Assembly (NCBI GenBank): GCA_017511045.1
Contig: JAFWLM010000036.1
Location: 1 to 59,339, forward strand
Direction of reading: 5' to 3'
Source of the DNA: Lachnospiraceae bacterium
GTDB lineage: Bacteria; Bacillota; Clostridia; Lachnospirales; Lachnospiraceae
Length of the DNA stretch: 59,339 bases
The position numbers and the translations under genes are program-made. This document shows, one piece after another, positions 42,390 through 51,272 of the stretch (the stretch's first letter is position 1; every line of letters begins with the position of its first letter). Under the pieces are notes generated by a model that made no database searches, was not told the origin of the DNA, and saw only the letters and a program-made list of their open reading frames with translations.

Positions 42390-44135
42390 TTATACAACCG
42401 GAATCTGCAGATAGGAATCGTAAGATCCACCGGTCAGAATACTGAATGACCCGTTGTTGATCGTCTCAGCGCCCTGCGGCGGAAGGTCCATCGGAATCGA
42501 AGATATGATCACACATACAGACTCTCCTGCTTTATATTTCATTCCCATCGGGGAAAGCGGAATGTCTGCGCAGACAGGAGTCTGCTGTCCCGGTTTTTCC
42601 ACGCGGTCGTAAGTCAGATACGGCTTGTAGTCAGTGCTCTTTTCCGGATCTGTATGGCGCATGGAAAGACGGAGTCCTCCAAACGGACCGAAGAATGGTT
42701 TTCCAAACGGGCCGCTGTCAGTTGCACCGATGACCAGCGGAACTAAAGGATTGCCATCTTTATCCAGCTTGATCACATGGAGAAAGACATCCATATCATC
42801 GGAATCTTCTGCCTGTGCCCAAAGATGCAGTTTCATAAATCCTGTCAGCTCGGTATCTTTTTCAAAGGTATGGATAAATGCGCAGCTTGAGCCGTTTGCG
42901 TAAGTTGCTTTTGACTCCGTCTCAGCTTTTGCATCGTCGAGTCCATAGCCTTTTGCATCCTTTAGTGCCATGGCTGCAAGGCCATAAGCGTAATGCACTT
43001 CGTTCTTCGCTTTTTCCGCGAAATCCCGAACTGCGATGAACGTTTTGTCTTCAGCCGCATTCAGATAGAGTTTTTCATACTGTGTACGGGGAAGCGGAAA
43101 CTCCTGTTCCACCCTGTCGATCACATCTTCCCCGCCCGGATCCAGAACTGAAATACGGACATACGGAGTCTCTTCCCAGTCGTTATCGATATTCTTCAGA
43201 TAATGATCAAAGAATTTCAAAAGCTCTGGCTGATGGGAATACAGATCGTTCCATTCATGGGTGTTATGTACGCGGAACCATTTTTTCTCCGTACCGACTT
43301 TTTCCCATGCATTGAAAGTGCCGACTGTATGGGTGCTGTTGGTATAGCTTGCTACGATATAGGCTGGGATATCAATGTTTTCGACTTTTGCTACTTTATC
43401 GTCCCAGTAATCGTTATTTTTCAGAGGATATTTCTCCGCCATATCCGGAACAGATTCATAGCGACTTAAACCGGATACCATTTTTTCAAATACGATCCTA
43501 GCCTGACCGGCCGTGCAGATACCGCCGCGGAAAGTGCTGTCTGCATAGCCGTCAAAATGTCCTTCCCATGGTGATATGGCTGCAAGGTGAGGGGGTCTCA
43601 GTGCAGCCGTATACCATTGGATAATGGTAAGCCAGGAACTTCCGGACATGGCAACTTTTCCGTTGCACCAGTCCTGTCCGGCTGTCCACTCGATGAAGTC
43701 ATAAGCGTCTTTCGCTTCTCCATTTCCCCATTGATAGATATCGCCTTCGGAGTTTCCTGCTCCGCGGGCATTGGGGTGGATAATTGCATATCCCTTTTCC
43801 ACCCAGAACCCGGGATCTAAGCCTTCAAATCTTTGAAGGCCGGATAATCTGTCCGGAGAAACGAACCACGGAAAAGGAATGTTGTGGATCTCTTTATTGT
43901 ACGGACACCACTGAATGATGGCCGGTACTTTTTCATCGGTGACCGGGAGGAAAATATCTGCATAGAGTTTTGTCCCGTCGGAGACATGCATCTCCACATC
44001 CTTTAACAGACGGATATCGCAGGGAAGCGGATAATTTCCTTCTCCGTTTATGCTGCCTTTTTTCAGGATCTTTTCCCCCCGCATCAAAGGCGGCACCTGA
44101 TGATTGCTTTCACAATAGATGATTGCTGTTTTCAT
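42390..44135 (-). CDS. CocE/NonD-family hydrolase
   Basis: The 581-residue protein is an alpha/beta hydrolase of the X-Pro dipeptidyl-peptidase S15/CocE class. The nucleophile Ser lies in AMSGSSWLTIIQW, the oxyanion Tyr in QWCPYNKE, and an acid/His region near HNTHEWNDLYSHQ. A C-terminal jelly-roll domain (STDYKPYLTYDRVEKPGQ) is typical. No signal peptide is seen, so it acts in the cytosol on an imported ester or amide. The upstream MFS gene, 18 bases away, may import its substrate. Confidence 0.85.
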   Translation of the reverse strand: MKTAIIYCESNHQVPPLMRGEKILKKGSINGEGNYPLPCDIRLLKDVEMHVSDGTKLYADIFLPVTDEKVPAIIQWCPYNKEIHNIPFPWFVSPDRLSGLQRFEGLDPGFWVEKGYAIIHPNARGAGNSEGDIYQWGNGEAKDAYDFIEWTAGQDWCNGKVAMSGSSWLTIIQWYTAALRPPHLAAISPWEGHFDGYADSTFRGGICTAGQARIVFEKMVSGLSRYESVPDMAEKYPLKNNDYWDDKVAKVENIDIPAYIVASYTNSTHTVGTFNAWEKVGTEKKWFRVHNTHEWNDLYSHQPELLKFFDHYLKNIDNDWEETPYVRISVLDPGGEDVIDRVEQEFPLPRTQYEKLYLNAAEDKTFIAVRDFAEKAKNEVHYAYGLAAMALKDAKGYGLDDAKAETESKATYANGSSCAFIHTFEKDTELTGFMKLHLWAQAEDSDDMDVFLHVIKLDKDGNPLVPLVIGATDSGPFGKPFFGPFGGLRLSMRHTDPEKSTDYKPYLTYDRVEKPGQQTPVCADIPLSPMGMKYKAGESVCVIISSIPMDLPPQGAETINNGSFSILTGGSYDSYLQIPVV

Positions 44136-44152
44136 TCACTGCCTCCTGATGC

Positions 44153-45460
44153 TTATGCTTCCTGCTTTGGCGGCTGTCCCGGCATTCCCGGAAAACCTCC
44201 CGGAAGTTCTTTTGTTTTGCTGTTGACACAAAGCAGACAGATCAGGGAGATCACAAGAAGACCTGTGATGATCCAGCTGACATAGCTGTAGGATCCGAGT
44301 TTCTGATAAACATTACCGACAACCAGGAAGGATAATGTTCTGATCGCGATTACGATCGGGCTCATAACGCGATTTACGGAAGCATAGCTTGGTGCTCCAA
44401 ATACCTGGATCGTATAAGAGATCATCAGGTTAGCAAGACCGCCCTGGAAGAACGGAAGTGCAAAGACACCGACAAGGAACAGTGCATGGCTGTTTACGCC
44501 AAGTGCTCTTGTTGCACAGCCAACGATCATACCGATCGCATAAATGATTACTGCCAGCTTCGTGGATTTCGCCTGATCGATCGCACCGAGCACATAACTT
44601 CCGATCACGGAACCGATTCCGCTTAACGTCATGAAAAGAAGCATCTGCGGCTGTGAGAAGCCATATTCAAATCCCTGTGGCATAAAGCATGCTGCAGAAC
44701 CAACCAGTGCAAAGAAGCCAAGACCGAATCCAATGGTCAGCATCCAGAAGTCTTTGTTGGATAAAAGTTTTCCGATGCTCCATCCGTATTTTCCGGTCAT
44801 CATCTCTTTGATATGTGCGACCTCTTCCATATTCGTAGAAGGATCATTGTCTGGGTAGGTTCCTGCATCCTTCGGTGTATTCTTAATAAAGAGTGTTAAT
44901 ACAGTAATGATGATAATGAATCCGCCTGCGATACGGAATGCTCCCGGCAGAGAAGTTGCGTTTACAAGAAGCTGTACGACCGGAGCCGCGATGATAGCTG
45001 CAAGCATCATACCTGCAGTCGCAATACCTAAGACAACGCCCTTCTTCTTTGGGAACCAGTCCGTAAGCAGGGTGTTCGGAGATACCATATTTAAGCTGTT
45101 CGAAGTTGCATTTGCAACTAATGCAGCGATGATAAAAACGACCCATGAAGGGGAACCATAGAAAATAAACGCCAGACCATAAAGAAGTCCAAAAACAAAG
45201 GTCGGCCACTTCACGCCTTTTTTACGGACGACCTGAGCAAAAGCAAAGGTAAGCGGAATACTGATCAGACCGCCGATCGTGTTTAAGGACATGATGGAAG
45301 CATAGTTCCACCCACGAAGTCCGGCAAATCCCGGTGCGCTGATCTGCACTGTACCGGTAATGATAGCTGTTGCAAAGTACAGCAATGTTGTATAGATCAA
45401 AGTCCACCAATGCTTTCCGCTGAATTTCATTGATAATGCGGATTCTTTTTTGTTACCCAT
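44153..45460 (-). CDS. MFS transporter, OFA (oxalate/formate antiporter-like) type
   Basis: The 435-residue protein has about 12 membrane segments, with RVMSPIVIAIRTL near the end and a proline-rich tail. It resembles OFA-family carriers that move small monocarboxylates or dicarboxylates. It precedes the CocE hydrolase in one operon and is divergent from a LysR gene, suggesting an inducible uptake-and-hydrolysis module for one compound. AAAAGGAGGA precedes the start. Confidence 0.82.
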   Translation of the reverse strand: MGNKKESALSMKFSGKHWWTLIYTTLLYFATAIITGTVQISAPGFAGLRGWNYASIMSLNTIGGLISIPLTFAFAQVVRKKGVKWPTFVFGLLYGLAFIFYGSPSWVVFIIAALVANATSNSLNMVSPNTLLTDWFPKKKGVVLGIATAGMMLAAIIAAPVVQLLVNATSLPGAFRIAGGFIIIITVLTLFIKNTPKDAGTYPDNDPSTNMEEVAHIKEMMTGKYGWSIGKLLSNKDFWMLTIGFGLGFFALVGSAACFMPQGFEYGFSQPQMLLFMTLSGIGSVIGSYVLGAIDQAKSTKLAVIIYAIGMIVGCATRALGVNSHALFLVGVFALPFFQGGLANLMISYTIQVFGAPSYASVNRVMSPIVIAIRTLSFLVVGNVYQKLGSYSYVSWIITGLLVISLICLLCVNSKTKELPGGFPGMPGQPPKQEA

Positions 45461-45532
45461 GATAAATCCTCCTTTTTTACTACTTCCAATATAATACGGA
45501 GGCTAAGCACACTCAATGCCCGGTTTTGTTGC

Positions 45533-45558
45533 ATAATATAACAAAAATGTTATATTAT
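45533..45558. promoter_or_regulatory. Probable LysR operator in the MFS/LysR divergent region
   Basis: ATAATATAAC and its exact complement GTTATATTAT are separated by six bases. The ATAAC-N6-GTTAT core has T-N11-A form. It lies between the divergent starts at 45460 and 45691. Confidence 0.6.
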
Positions 45559-45690
45559 TATTGTTGTTTGGTTCTTTTCATCGCATACATAGATTGTATT
45601 ATAAGCATATTGATTATATATTTACATTTCTTTGTCACTGCATTTTAAGAAAGTATATTGATTGAGGCACATTATAGGGAGAAGCGTTTT

Positions 45691-46569
45691 ATGACAGAAC
45701 TTCAGGTGGAATATTTTATTAATGTCGCGAAACATATGAGTTTTTCTGAGACTGCTGAGACCATGTATGTCTCTCAAGCAGCGGTCAGCCGGCAGATCGC
45801 TGCGTTAGAAGAAGAACTGGGAGTGAAACTGTTTGCGAGGAAATACCGCCGCCTTTCTTTAACAGGCGCCGGGGAGATCCTTCTTGAGATGTTTACCAGA
45901 CACCGCACAGAGCTGCAGGAAACATTGTCAGAAGCCAGAAAGCATCAGAGCGCTGAGAGCCTGGTTCTGAACATCGGGCTTTTAGAGGGAATCGACATGG
46001 ATGAGATCTACTGGTCTATTCTGGAATTTGCCAAACAAAACCCGGACCATGAGATCAATATCTCCATTGCAAGTATTTCCTCGCTGATAGACGGTATTTC
46101 AGATGGAACTTATGATCTGGTGTTTTCATTCCATCAGGAATTAAAAGGAAACAAATTTATCCGCGCGATCCCTGCTCTCTCTGCCCGCTTTCAGTTCTAT
46201 CTTTCTGCCTCCCATCCGTTGGCAAAAAAACAAGATCTCGCATTAGGAGATCTTGTGAATGAAACTTTTGTGGCGCCGATTGCTGATACAGATTATGTCC
46301 GAAGAGAATACAGAAACCGGCTATACAGTATCTGCGGTTTTATTCCGAAAAAACTGATCTGTAAACAAAACCTGGATTCAGCGATGGCGGAAGTCCGCTA
46401 TAACGGATGCGTTGCGATGCTCTATGACCTGACCCTTGTTGCAAAGCAAGATTCTTTCCGGATTCTTCCAACAGATTCCTTTAACCATATCAGCTGCCTG
46501 CAGTCCCGGGCAAATACAAACCCATTGCTTCCGCGGCTGATCCGCCATCTTGCACCTGTGATGCTGTAA
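45691..46569 (+). CDS. LysR-family regulator of the MFS-CocE operon
   Basis: The start at 45691 gives MTELQVEYFINVAKHMSFSE, after AGGGAGAAGC; a TTG further up is less likely. It has 292 residues with the HTH SQAAVSRQIAALEEELG and a substrate-binding region. It probably senses the compound handled by the divergent transporter and hydrolase. The ligand is unknown. Confidence 0.87.
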   Translation: MTELQVEYFINVAKHMSFSETAETMYVSQAAVSRQIAALEEELGVKLFARKYRRLSLTGAGEILLEMFTRHRTELQETLSEARKHQSAESLVLNIGLLEGIDMDEIYWSILEFAKQNPDHEINISIASISSLIDGISDGTYDLVFSFHQELKGNKFIRAIPALSARFQFYLSASHPLAKKQDLALGDLVNETFVAPIADTDYVRREYRNRLYSICGFIPKKLICKQNLDSAMAEVRYNGCVAMLYDLTLVAKQDSFRILPTDSFNHISCLQSRANTNPLLPRLIRHLAPVML

Positions 46570-46647
46570 AAAGTATTCATCTCTTAAAGATTTCGTTTGT
46601 TTCTTCTGCACGCAGCCTGGTGGTCCGAATCGCACTGCAATTTACTT

Positions 46648-47208
46648 CTATTCCTGCGGGATCTCTCTGATCACCCTGGCAGGGTTCCCTGCTGCGATGA
46701 CGTTTGCCGGAATATCTTTTGTAACTACGGAACCTGCTCCAATGACAGAATTATCTCCAATCGTTACTCCTGAAAGAATCGTGCATCCGCCGCCAAGCCA
46801 TACATTTTTTCCAAGTGTGATCGGTTTTCCATATACATAACCGTCATTCCTTCGCTCTGCATCGAGCGGATGATTGACAGTATACATTCCGGTCATAGGA
46901 CCAATGAAACAATTATCACCAAGAGTGATCGGCGCGGCGTCCAGAAAGACACAGTTATAATTGATCAGAACACTTTTTCCAAGGTGAATGTTGTAACCGA
47001 AATCACAAAAGAACGGTGGCTTCATGACCAGTTCTTCTCCACATTCAGCAAACAGTTCGGATACAATTACCTTGATCTGTTCCGCATCTTCCACCGGGGT
47101 ATTGTTCAGTTTCTGGCACAATTGCCTTGCTCTGAGTTTTGCCTCTGATATTTCTGCGTCGCGGTTCCAAAACTCCTCCCCACGCATCTGTTTTTCCATC
47201 TCACTCAT
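46648..47208 (-). CDS. maa: Sugar O-acetyltransferase, Maa/LacA type
   Basis: The 186-residue left-handed beta-helix enzyme has hexapeptide repeats (ITLGDNCFIGPM, ITLGKNVWLGGGCTI, VTIGDNSVIGAGSVVT), the catalytic His in YTVNHPLDAERR and the N-terminal Maa helix domain. It transfers acetyl from CoA to a sugar such as maltose or galactoside. AGAGGACATAATC precedes the start. It is convergent with the LysR gene. Confidence 0.88.
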   Translation of the reverse strand: MSEMEKQMRGEEFWNRDAEISEAKLRARQLCQKLNNTPVEDAEQIKVIVSELFAECGEELVMKPPFFCDFGYNIHLGKSVLINYNCVFLDAAPITLGDNCFIGPMTGMYTVNHPLDAERRNDGYVYGKPITLGKNVWLGGGCTILSGVTIGDNSVIGAGSVVTKDIPANVIAAGNPARVIREIPQE

Positions 47209-47427
47209 GATTATGTCCTCTGCTATAAGATCTGTTTTTTTCGCTTTACTTTTTTATTGTAACACACAGTCTGATAGGCGAGGCATCTTTTGTTGGCTGC
47301 GGTTTCACTCCATTCCGGTCATGTCGATTAATTCCCGCTAATACGCTTATTACTTTTGGCTTAAAGAGAGCTTTATTGAGAGAATACTCAAATACGACAT
47401 TTCATAAAAAGTTTGAAGGAATCAACG

Positions 47428-47597
47428 AAAAAAGCACAAAATCCTTTAGCATGCTGGAGGATTTTGTGTTGAGGCTTATTTGGGGCAGATTTTAGCATCA
47501 CAAACAGTATAATTAAGCCCAGAATACGGTTGAAAATATGATTAAATTGCGTCCTGCACAAAATCCCTTTGCATGCTAAAGGATTTTGTGCTTTTTT
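47428..47597. repeat. 170-bp element with 27-bp inverted ends
   Basis: AAAAAAGCACAAAATCCTTT and the following AGCATGC at 47428-47454 recur exactly inverted at 47571-47597. Each end can itself fold, because GCACAAAATCC recurs inverted within 25-30 bases on the inner side, giving hairpins with T-tracts pointing outward. The interior has no open frame of note; a TATAAT at 47508-47513 is the only promoter-like string. No target duplication is evident. It may be a MITE or a facing pair of terminators. The rest of the gap 47209-47650 shows only the leader of the acetyltransferase gene; I see no gene in it. Confidence 0.6.
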
Positions 47598-47650
47598 TCT
47601 TCAAATAGTGGGCAAATAGGCGCCATTGGCGTCTTTTTAGCGCCAACCGA

Positions 47651-47748
47651 GGTGAATCCCGCCGGGGCTATCGCCCCTTTCTGGCCGCGTCAGATTCTTC
47701 GCGCTTTCGCGCTCGATTCTTCCTTGTTCGAATCCCACCTTCGAACCA
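47651..47748 (-). repeat. tRNA-linked structured element, Ser copy
   Basis: Downstream of the tRNA-Ser terminator, in minus reading, lies a hairpin (GTTCGAA, seven-base loop, TTCGAAC), the constant string GAACAAGGAAGA, a GCGC-GAAA-GCGC hairpin, CTGACG, and a GGGGC-GATA-GCCCC hairpin. Fourteen bases, 47726-47739, are the exact complement of the tRNA-Ser T-arm strand at 47798-47811. The same order of features and constant strings follows tRNA-Leu at 56392-56494, matched to that tRNA instead. No known RNA family fits that I recognise. Confidence 0.55.
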
Positions 47749-47752
47749 TAAC

Positions 47753-47782
47753 GAAAAAACAGAACACCATCGGTGTTCTGTT
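47753..47782 (-). terminator. Terminator after tRNA-Ser
   Basis: AACAGAACACC and GGTGTTCTGTT form an 11-bp stem with a three-base loop, followed in minus reading by TTTTCG, nine bases after the tRNA 3' end. Confidence 0.85.
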
Positions 47783-47790
47783 CTTTCGTA

Positions 47791-47876
47791 CGGAGAGGGT
47801 GGGATTCGAACCCACGCGCCCTTTCGGACAAACGGTTTTCAAGACCGCCTCGTTATGACCACTTCGATACCCCTCC
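47791..47876 (-). tRNA. tRNA-Ser (anticodon TGA)
   Basis: The 86-base gene folds as a class II tRNA: 7-bp acceptor (GGAGGGG with CCTCTCC, discriminator G), anticodon loop CTTGAAA with TGA for UCA codons, a long variable arm (GTCCGAAAGGGC) and T-arm GGGTTCGAATCCC. The 3' CCA is not encoded. Confidence 0.95.
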
Positions 47877-47909
47877 GGATATATGTTGCGCTTTTAAAGC
47901 GCGATGCTT

Positions 47910-47938
47910 ATTTTATCATCTGACCTGTATTTTTGCAA
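47910..47938 (-). promoter_or_regulatory. tRNA-Ser promoter
   Basis: In minus reading TTGCAA (47933-47938) and TAAAAT (47910-47915) are 17 bases apart, about 34 bases before the mature 5' end. The leader contains a palindrome, GCGCTTTAAAAGCGC. Confidence 0.65.
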
Positions 47939-47978
47939 CCACTGAAACGCTACTTTCGAAGTCAAAGATCCTGCGCTT

Positions 47979-48722
47979 TTACAGCAAATTTTTTGCCCGT
48001 TCCAAGTCCTCGGCTGTCGTGATTTTTATGTTCTCGTACGACACCGGCACAAGCTTGATCTTCTGCTCCGGACAGACCGCTTCGATCACCATGGAATCAT
48101 CCGTGAAGATCTTCCCTGCATCCAGCAATCCACCTTCCGCCTCCGGCTCAGAGTCCGGTGCTTTCCATTTCATTTGCGCAGCTTTGTCATAGGCCTCTTT
48201 TACCAATTCATAACGAAAACCCTGCGGCGTCTGGATCTGCCAGGTGCTAGATCTCACTGTCGTTGCAGCAACAAAGCCTTCTACATCTGAGACCTTGATC
48301 GTGTCCTTGACCGGCATTGCAGCGATGGCCGCGTCATGCAGCTTCACCTCATCGATCATCCGGTTGATTTCCTCCGGCTTGATGAATGGTCTTGCCCCGT
48401 CATGAATTAAAACAAGATCTTCTGCTTCAGCTATTGTTCTCAGATCGTCAAGTCCGTGATGGACGGAGTCAAAGCGCTCGCTTCCTCCCTGGCATACGCG
48501 AATCACTTTCTTCAGTCCGTATTTATCCACGATCTCACTAACGACAAACTGAAGATGCGCTTCATCTGCAACAACAGAGATCTGATCGACCTCAGAATCC
48601 TCAAATGCCTTCAGCGTGTAGTACAGCAACGGCTTTCCGTTAACCTCAATATACTGTTTTGGGATCTCTGAACCGACGCGTTTTCCGCTTCCGCCGGCAA
48701 GAACGATTCCATACACTTTCAT
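47979..48722 (-). CDS. ispD: 2-C-methyl-D-erythritol 4-phosphate cytidylyltransferase
   Basis: The 247-residue enzyme of the MEP isoprenoid pathway transfers CMP to methylerythritol phosphate. The N-terminal VLAGGSGKRVGSEIPKQYIE is the CTP-binding loop, and VLIHDGARPFIKPEEI and TIKVSD follow at expected places. It lies downstream of tsaD in the same direction. Confidence 0.92.
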   Translation of the reverse strand: MKVYGIVLAGGSGKRVGSEIPKQYIEVNGKPLLYYTLKAFEDSEVDQISVVADEAHLQFVVSEIVDKYGLKKVIRVCQGGSERFDSVHHGLDDLRTIAEAEDLVLIHDGARPFIKPEEINRMIDEVKLHDAAIAAMPVKDTIKVSDVEGFVAATTVRSSTWQIQTPQGFRYELVKEAYDKAAQMKWKAPDSEPEAEGGLLDAGKIFTDDSMVIEAVCPEQKIKLVPVSYENIKITTAEDLERAKNLL

Positions 48723-48785
48723 TTGTTAAATGTGGTTCCTTTATTTGGGGTCCCTACGCCAATTAAAGACAAGACTTCGCGACCT

Positions 48786-49793
48786 TTATTCCAATTTCAG
48801 CCCCGGGACAGCGTTGAGGTCCAGGCCTGCTCTCTTTCCGTTAATAAACTCATAATAACCGGCAGCGCCGATCATTGCCGCATTATCCGTACAAAGGATC
48901 GGAGACGGACAATAGAAAGAAGCCCCGGCTCCTTCGACAGCTTCTTTTAAAGCCGCCCTGAGTGTCTGATTAGAAGCAACGCCGCCTGCCATGGCAAACT
49001 TATCCATGCCGAATTCGTCAAGTGCCATCAGCACCCGCTCTTTCATCGTATCAACAACATCCTGCTGGAAGGATGCCGCTATGTCCGCCTGGAATTTCTC
49101 ATCGATCTCAATCCCCTTCATTTTATAGGAATTGATGGTATTCAAGACTGCGGACTTCACACCGGAGAAGCTGAAATCATAAGGATTCTCTGCAATCTTA
49201 GCACGGGGAAATTCAAATGCGTGCGGATCTCCGTTATGCGCTGCCTTCTCAACCTTCGGGCCGCCCGGATACCCCAGTCCGATTGCGCGTGCAATCTTGT
49301 CATAGGCTTCACCTGCAGCATCATCCCTTGTCCTTCCGATGATCTCGTAATCGGTATAGGAGACTGCCTTCACCAGATGCGTGTGTCCGCCGGATGCAAC
49401 AAGGCAGAGGAACGGAGGTTCCAGTTCGGGATATTCAATATAGTTGGCGCATACATGGCCTTTGATGTGATGCACACCAACGAGAGGGATGTTCTTTGCA
49501 AATGCAACAGCCTTTGCAAATGCGACTCCGACAAGCAGTGCACCGACAAGACCCGGCCCATAAGTTACTGCAACCGCATCCATGTCATCTAAAGTCTTCC
49601 CTGCATCATCCAGGGCTTTCTGAACGATCTGATTGATCTTTTCGATATGTGCACGTGATGCGATCTCCGGAACAACACCGCCGTAGATCGTATGCAGATC
49701 GATCTGGGAATAGATCGCATTGGAAAGCACCTGTCTGCCATTTACAGTAACAGCAGCTGCCGTCTCGTCACAGGAGGTCTCGATGGAAAGCAT
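48786..49793 (-). CDS. tsaD: tRNA t6A37 threonylcarbamoyltransferase TsaD
   Basis: The start at 49793 ([15 protein letters not shown]) is preferred to one 25 codons upstream because GGAGGAGGG stands before it and 335 residues is the family length. The metal-binding [14 protein letters not shown]-type loop ([11 protein letters not shown]) and [16 protein letters not shown] are present. TsaD transfers the threonylcarbamoyl group to A37 of tRNAs reading ANN codons, with TsaB and TsaE, both encoded a few genes upstream. Confidence 0.93.
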   Translation of the reverse strand: MLSIETSCDETAAAVTVNGRQVLSNAIYSQIDLHTIYGGVVPEIASRAHIEKINQIVQKALDDAGKTLDDMDAVAVTYGPGLVGALLVGVAFAKAVAFAKNIPLVGVHHIKGHVCANYIEYPELEPPFLCLVASGGHTHLVKAVSYTDYEIIGRTRDDAAGEAYDKIARAIGLGYPGGPKVEKAAHNGDPHAFEFPRAKIAENPYDFSFSGVKSAVLNTINSYKMKGIEIDEKFQADIAASFQQDVVDTMKERVLMALDEFGMDKFAMAGGVASNQTLRAALKEAVEGAGASFYCPSPILCTDNAAMIGAAGYYEFINGKRAGLDLNAVPGLKLE

Positions 49794-49914
49794 CGTGATC
49801 CCTCCTCCGACTTTTTCTTTTGCCTTATATAATCTGTTTAACTTTTTTTCTTTTTTGATTTTTGCCATTGTAGTCTTTCGTTCTCTGTCCTGCTGCCACT
49901 ATCTTTGCAGACAT

Positions 49915-50826
49915 TTAGTCTTCTTCGAAATTGAGTTCTCTGCTCTTTAAGTCCTTGCCATAATAAACCCGGTCAAAGATCTTATGGACATCATCCATAT
50001 ACTGTGCCGGATGCACGAGTGACGGGCTGTAATGTGTCAGCCACATTTCTTTTGGCTGGGCCTTGGCACCAAGTGACGCCGCCTCATAAAAGGTCATGTG
50101 CTTTTTCTTTTCCGCATCTTCCTGTTTGTCCATCTCGCCGTACATGCCTTCACAGATGAACAGATCCGCGTCTTTCGCCGCATCAGCGATTGCCGGGACC
50201 GGACGTGAGTCGGTACAGTAAGTTACTTTCAATCCCTTTCTCTGAGGGCCCATCACCATATCCGGAGTATAAACGTTCCCTTCGTATTCCACTTCATCGC
50301 CGTTCTGAAGTTTTCCCCACATCTGAACAGGCAGATTTAAAGCTTTTGCCCTTTCCACATCAAATTTTCCGGCACGGTCAACTAAGATACTGTAGCCGTA
50401 GCAGGTCACCCGATGCTGTACGCGGAAGGCTTCGATCCGGTATTCCCCGAACCAGAGCTCTTCAAAATCGTCTTCCAATTCAATGTAATTAATAGGAAAC
50501 GGAAGTTCCGGTGCAATGACCCGCAGGGAATCCACAACCTTTTTCAGTCCCTTCGGACCAACCATATTCAAAGGTTCTGTCCGGTCAGAATTTCCCATCG
50601 TCAGAAGGAGTCCCGGAAGACCTCCGATATGATCTCCGTGATAGTGCGTAAAAAGGATCAGATCGATCGGCTTAAACGGCCAGCCTTTTTCTTTAATGGC
50701 GATCTGGGTCCCTTCTCCACAGTCGATCAGGATAGAGGAACCATTATAGCGTGCCATTAACGCCGTCAGATGGCGGCGGGGAAGCGGCATCATTCCTCCT
50801 GTTCCAAGTAAACAAATATCTAACAT
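49915..50826 (-). CDS. rnz: Ribonuclease Z
   Basis: The 303-residue metallo-beta-lactamase enzyme has the zinc motif FTHYHGDHIGGLPGLL, the second ligand area VTYCTDSRP and the C-terminal LTHYSPSL. It cuts the 3' trailer of tRNA precursors that lack an encoded CCA, as both tRNAs in this window do. It directly follows rimI (the stop TAG abuts the ATG), with AAAGGAACTG upstream. Confidence 0.9.
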   Translation of the reverse strand: MLDICLLGTGGMMPLPRRHLTALMARYNGSSILIDCGEGTQIAIKEKGWPFKPIDLILFTHYHGDHIGGLPGLLLTMGNSDRTEPLNMVGPKGLKKVVDSLRVIAPELPFPINYIELEDDFEELWFGEYRIEAFRVQHRVTCYGYSILVDRAGKFDVERAKALNLPVQMWGKLQNGDEVEYEGNVYTPDMVMGPQRKGLKVTYCTDSRPVPAIADAAKDADLFICEGMYGEMDKQEDAEKKKHMTFYEAASLGAKAQPKEMWLTHYSPSLVHPAQYMDDVHKIFDRVYYGKDLKSRELNFEED

Positions 50827-51267
50827 CTACAGTTCCTTTATGAATAACAGTGCATCTTCTTTCGGATCGCGGTAAAAGTCTTTCCGTCTTCCATTCTGCA
50901 CAAATCCGTGTTTTTCGTAAAGCGCGATGGCTGCTTCATTGCTCGTGCGCACTTCCAGATTGATCGAAGTAACGCCGCGATCATGTGCCATATCATAAAC
51001 GATATCTAAAAGCTCTGAAGCGATCCCCATCTGCCGATAGTCATCATGTACACCGATACTTACAAGGTTTCCCTCATCCAGCACACACATGACAGCAGCA
51101 TATCCTATGGTCTCTTCCCCATGTCTTGCTACAACAAAGATCGTGTTGCCTGCTTCCATGTAATGGGCAATGCTTGCCTCACTCCAGGGAGTCGAGAAAA
51201 ACTCCCGCTCCATTTGAGAGACCTTTTCTATATCATCGTATGTTAATTCGTAATAACCAATTTCCAT
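50827..51267 (-). CDS. rimI: Ribosomal protein alanine N-acetyltransferase RimI
   Basis: The 146-residue GNAT enzyme has the acetyl-CoA loop VHDDYRQMGIASELLD and the following EVRTSNEAAIALYEKHGF of RimI. In E. coli RimI acetylates the N-terminus of S18. It lies between tsaB and rnz, six bases after tsaB, an arrangement common in Firmicutes. Confidence 0.88.
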   Translation of the reverse strand: MEIGYYELTYDDIEKVSQMEREFFSTPWSEASIAHYMEAGNTIFVVARHGEETIGYAAVMCVLDEGNLVSIGVHDDYRQMGIASELLDIVYDMAHDRGVTSINLEVRTSNEAAIALYEKHGFVQNGRRKDFYRDPKEDALLFIKEL

Positions 51268-51272
51268 CCGGC

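Noticed and set aside
47498-47597. A small RNA gene inside the 170-bp inverted-repeat element
   Set aside because: The TATAAT at 47508 lacks a good -35 box and there is no independent evidence of transcription.
47651-47748. The tRNA-linked element as a known riboswitch or T-box
   Set aside because: It lies after, not before, genes, and lacks the constant strings of T-box, glycine, SAM, TPP, lysine or guanidine riboswitches that I can recognise.
47637-47831. Short open frames over the tRNA-Ser region
   Set aside because: They translate the tRNA and its linked element; no protein features.
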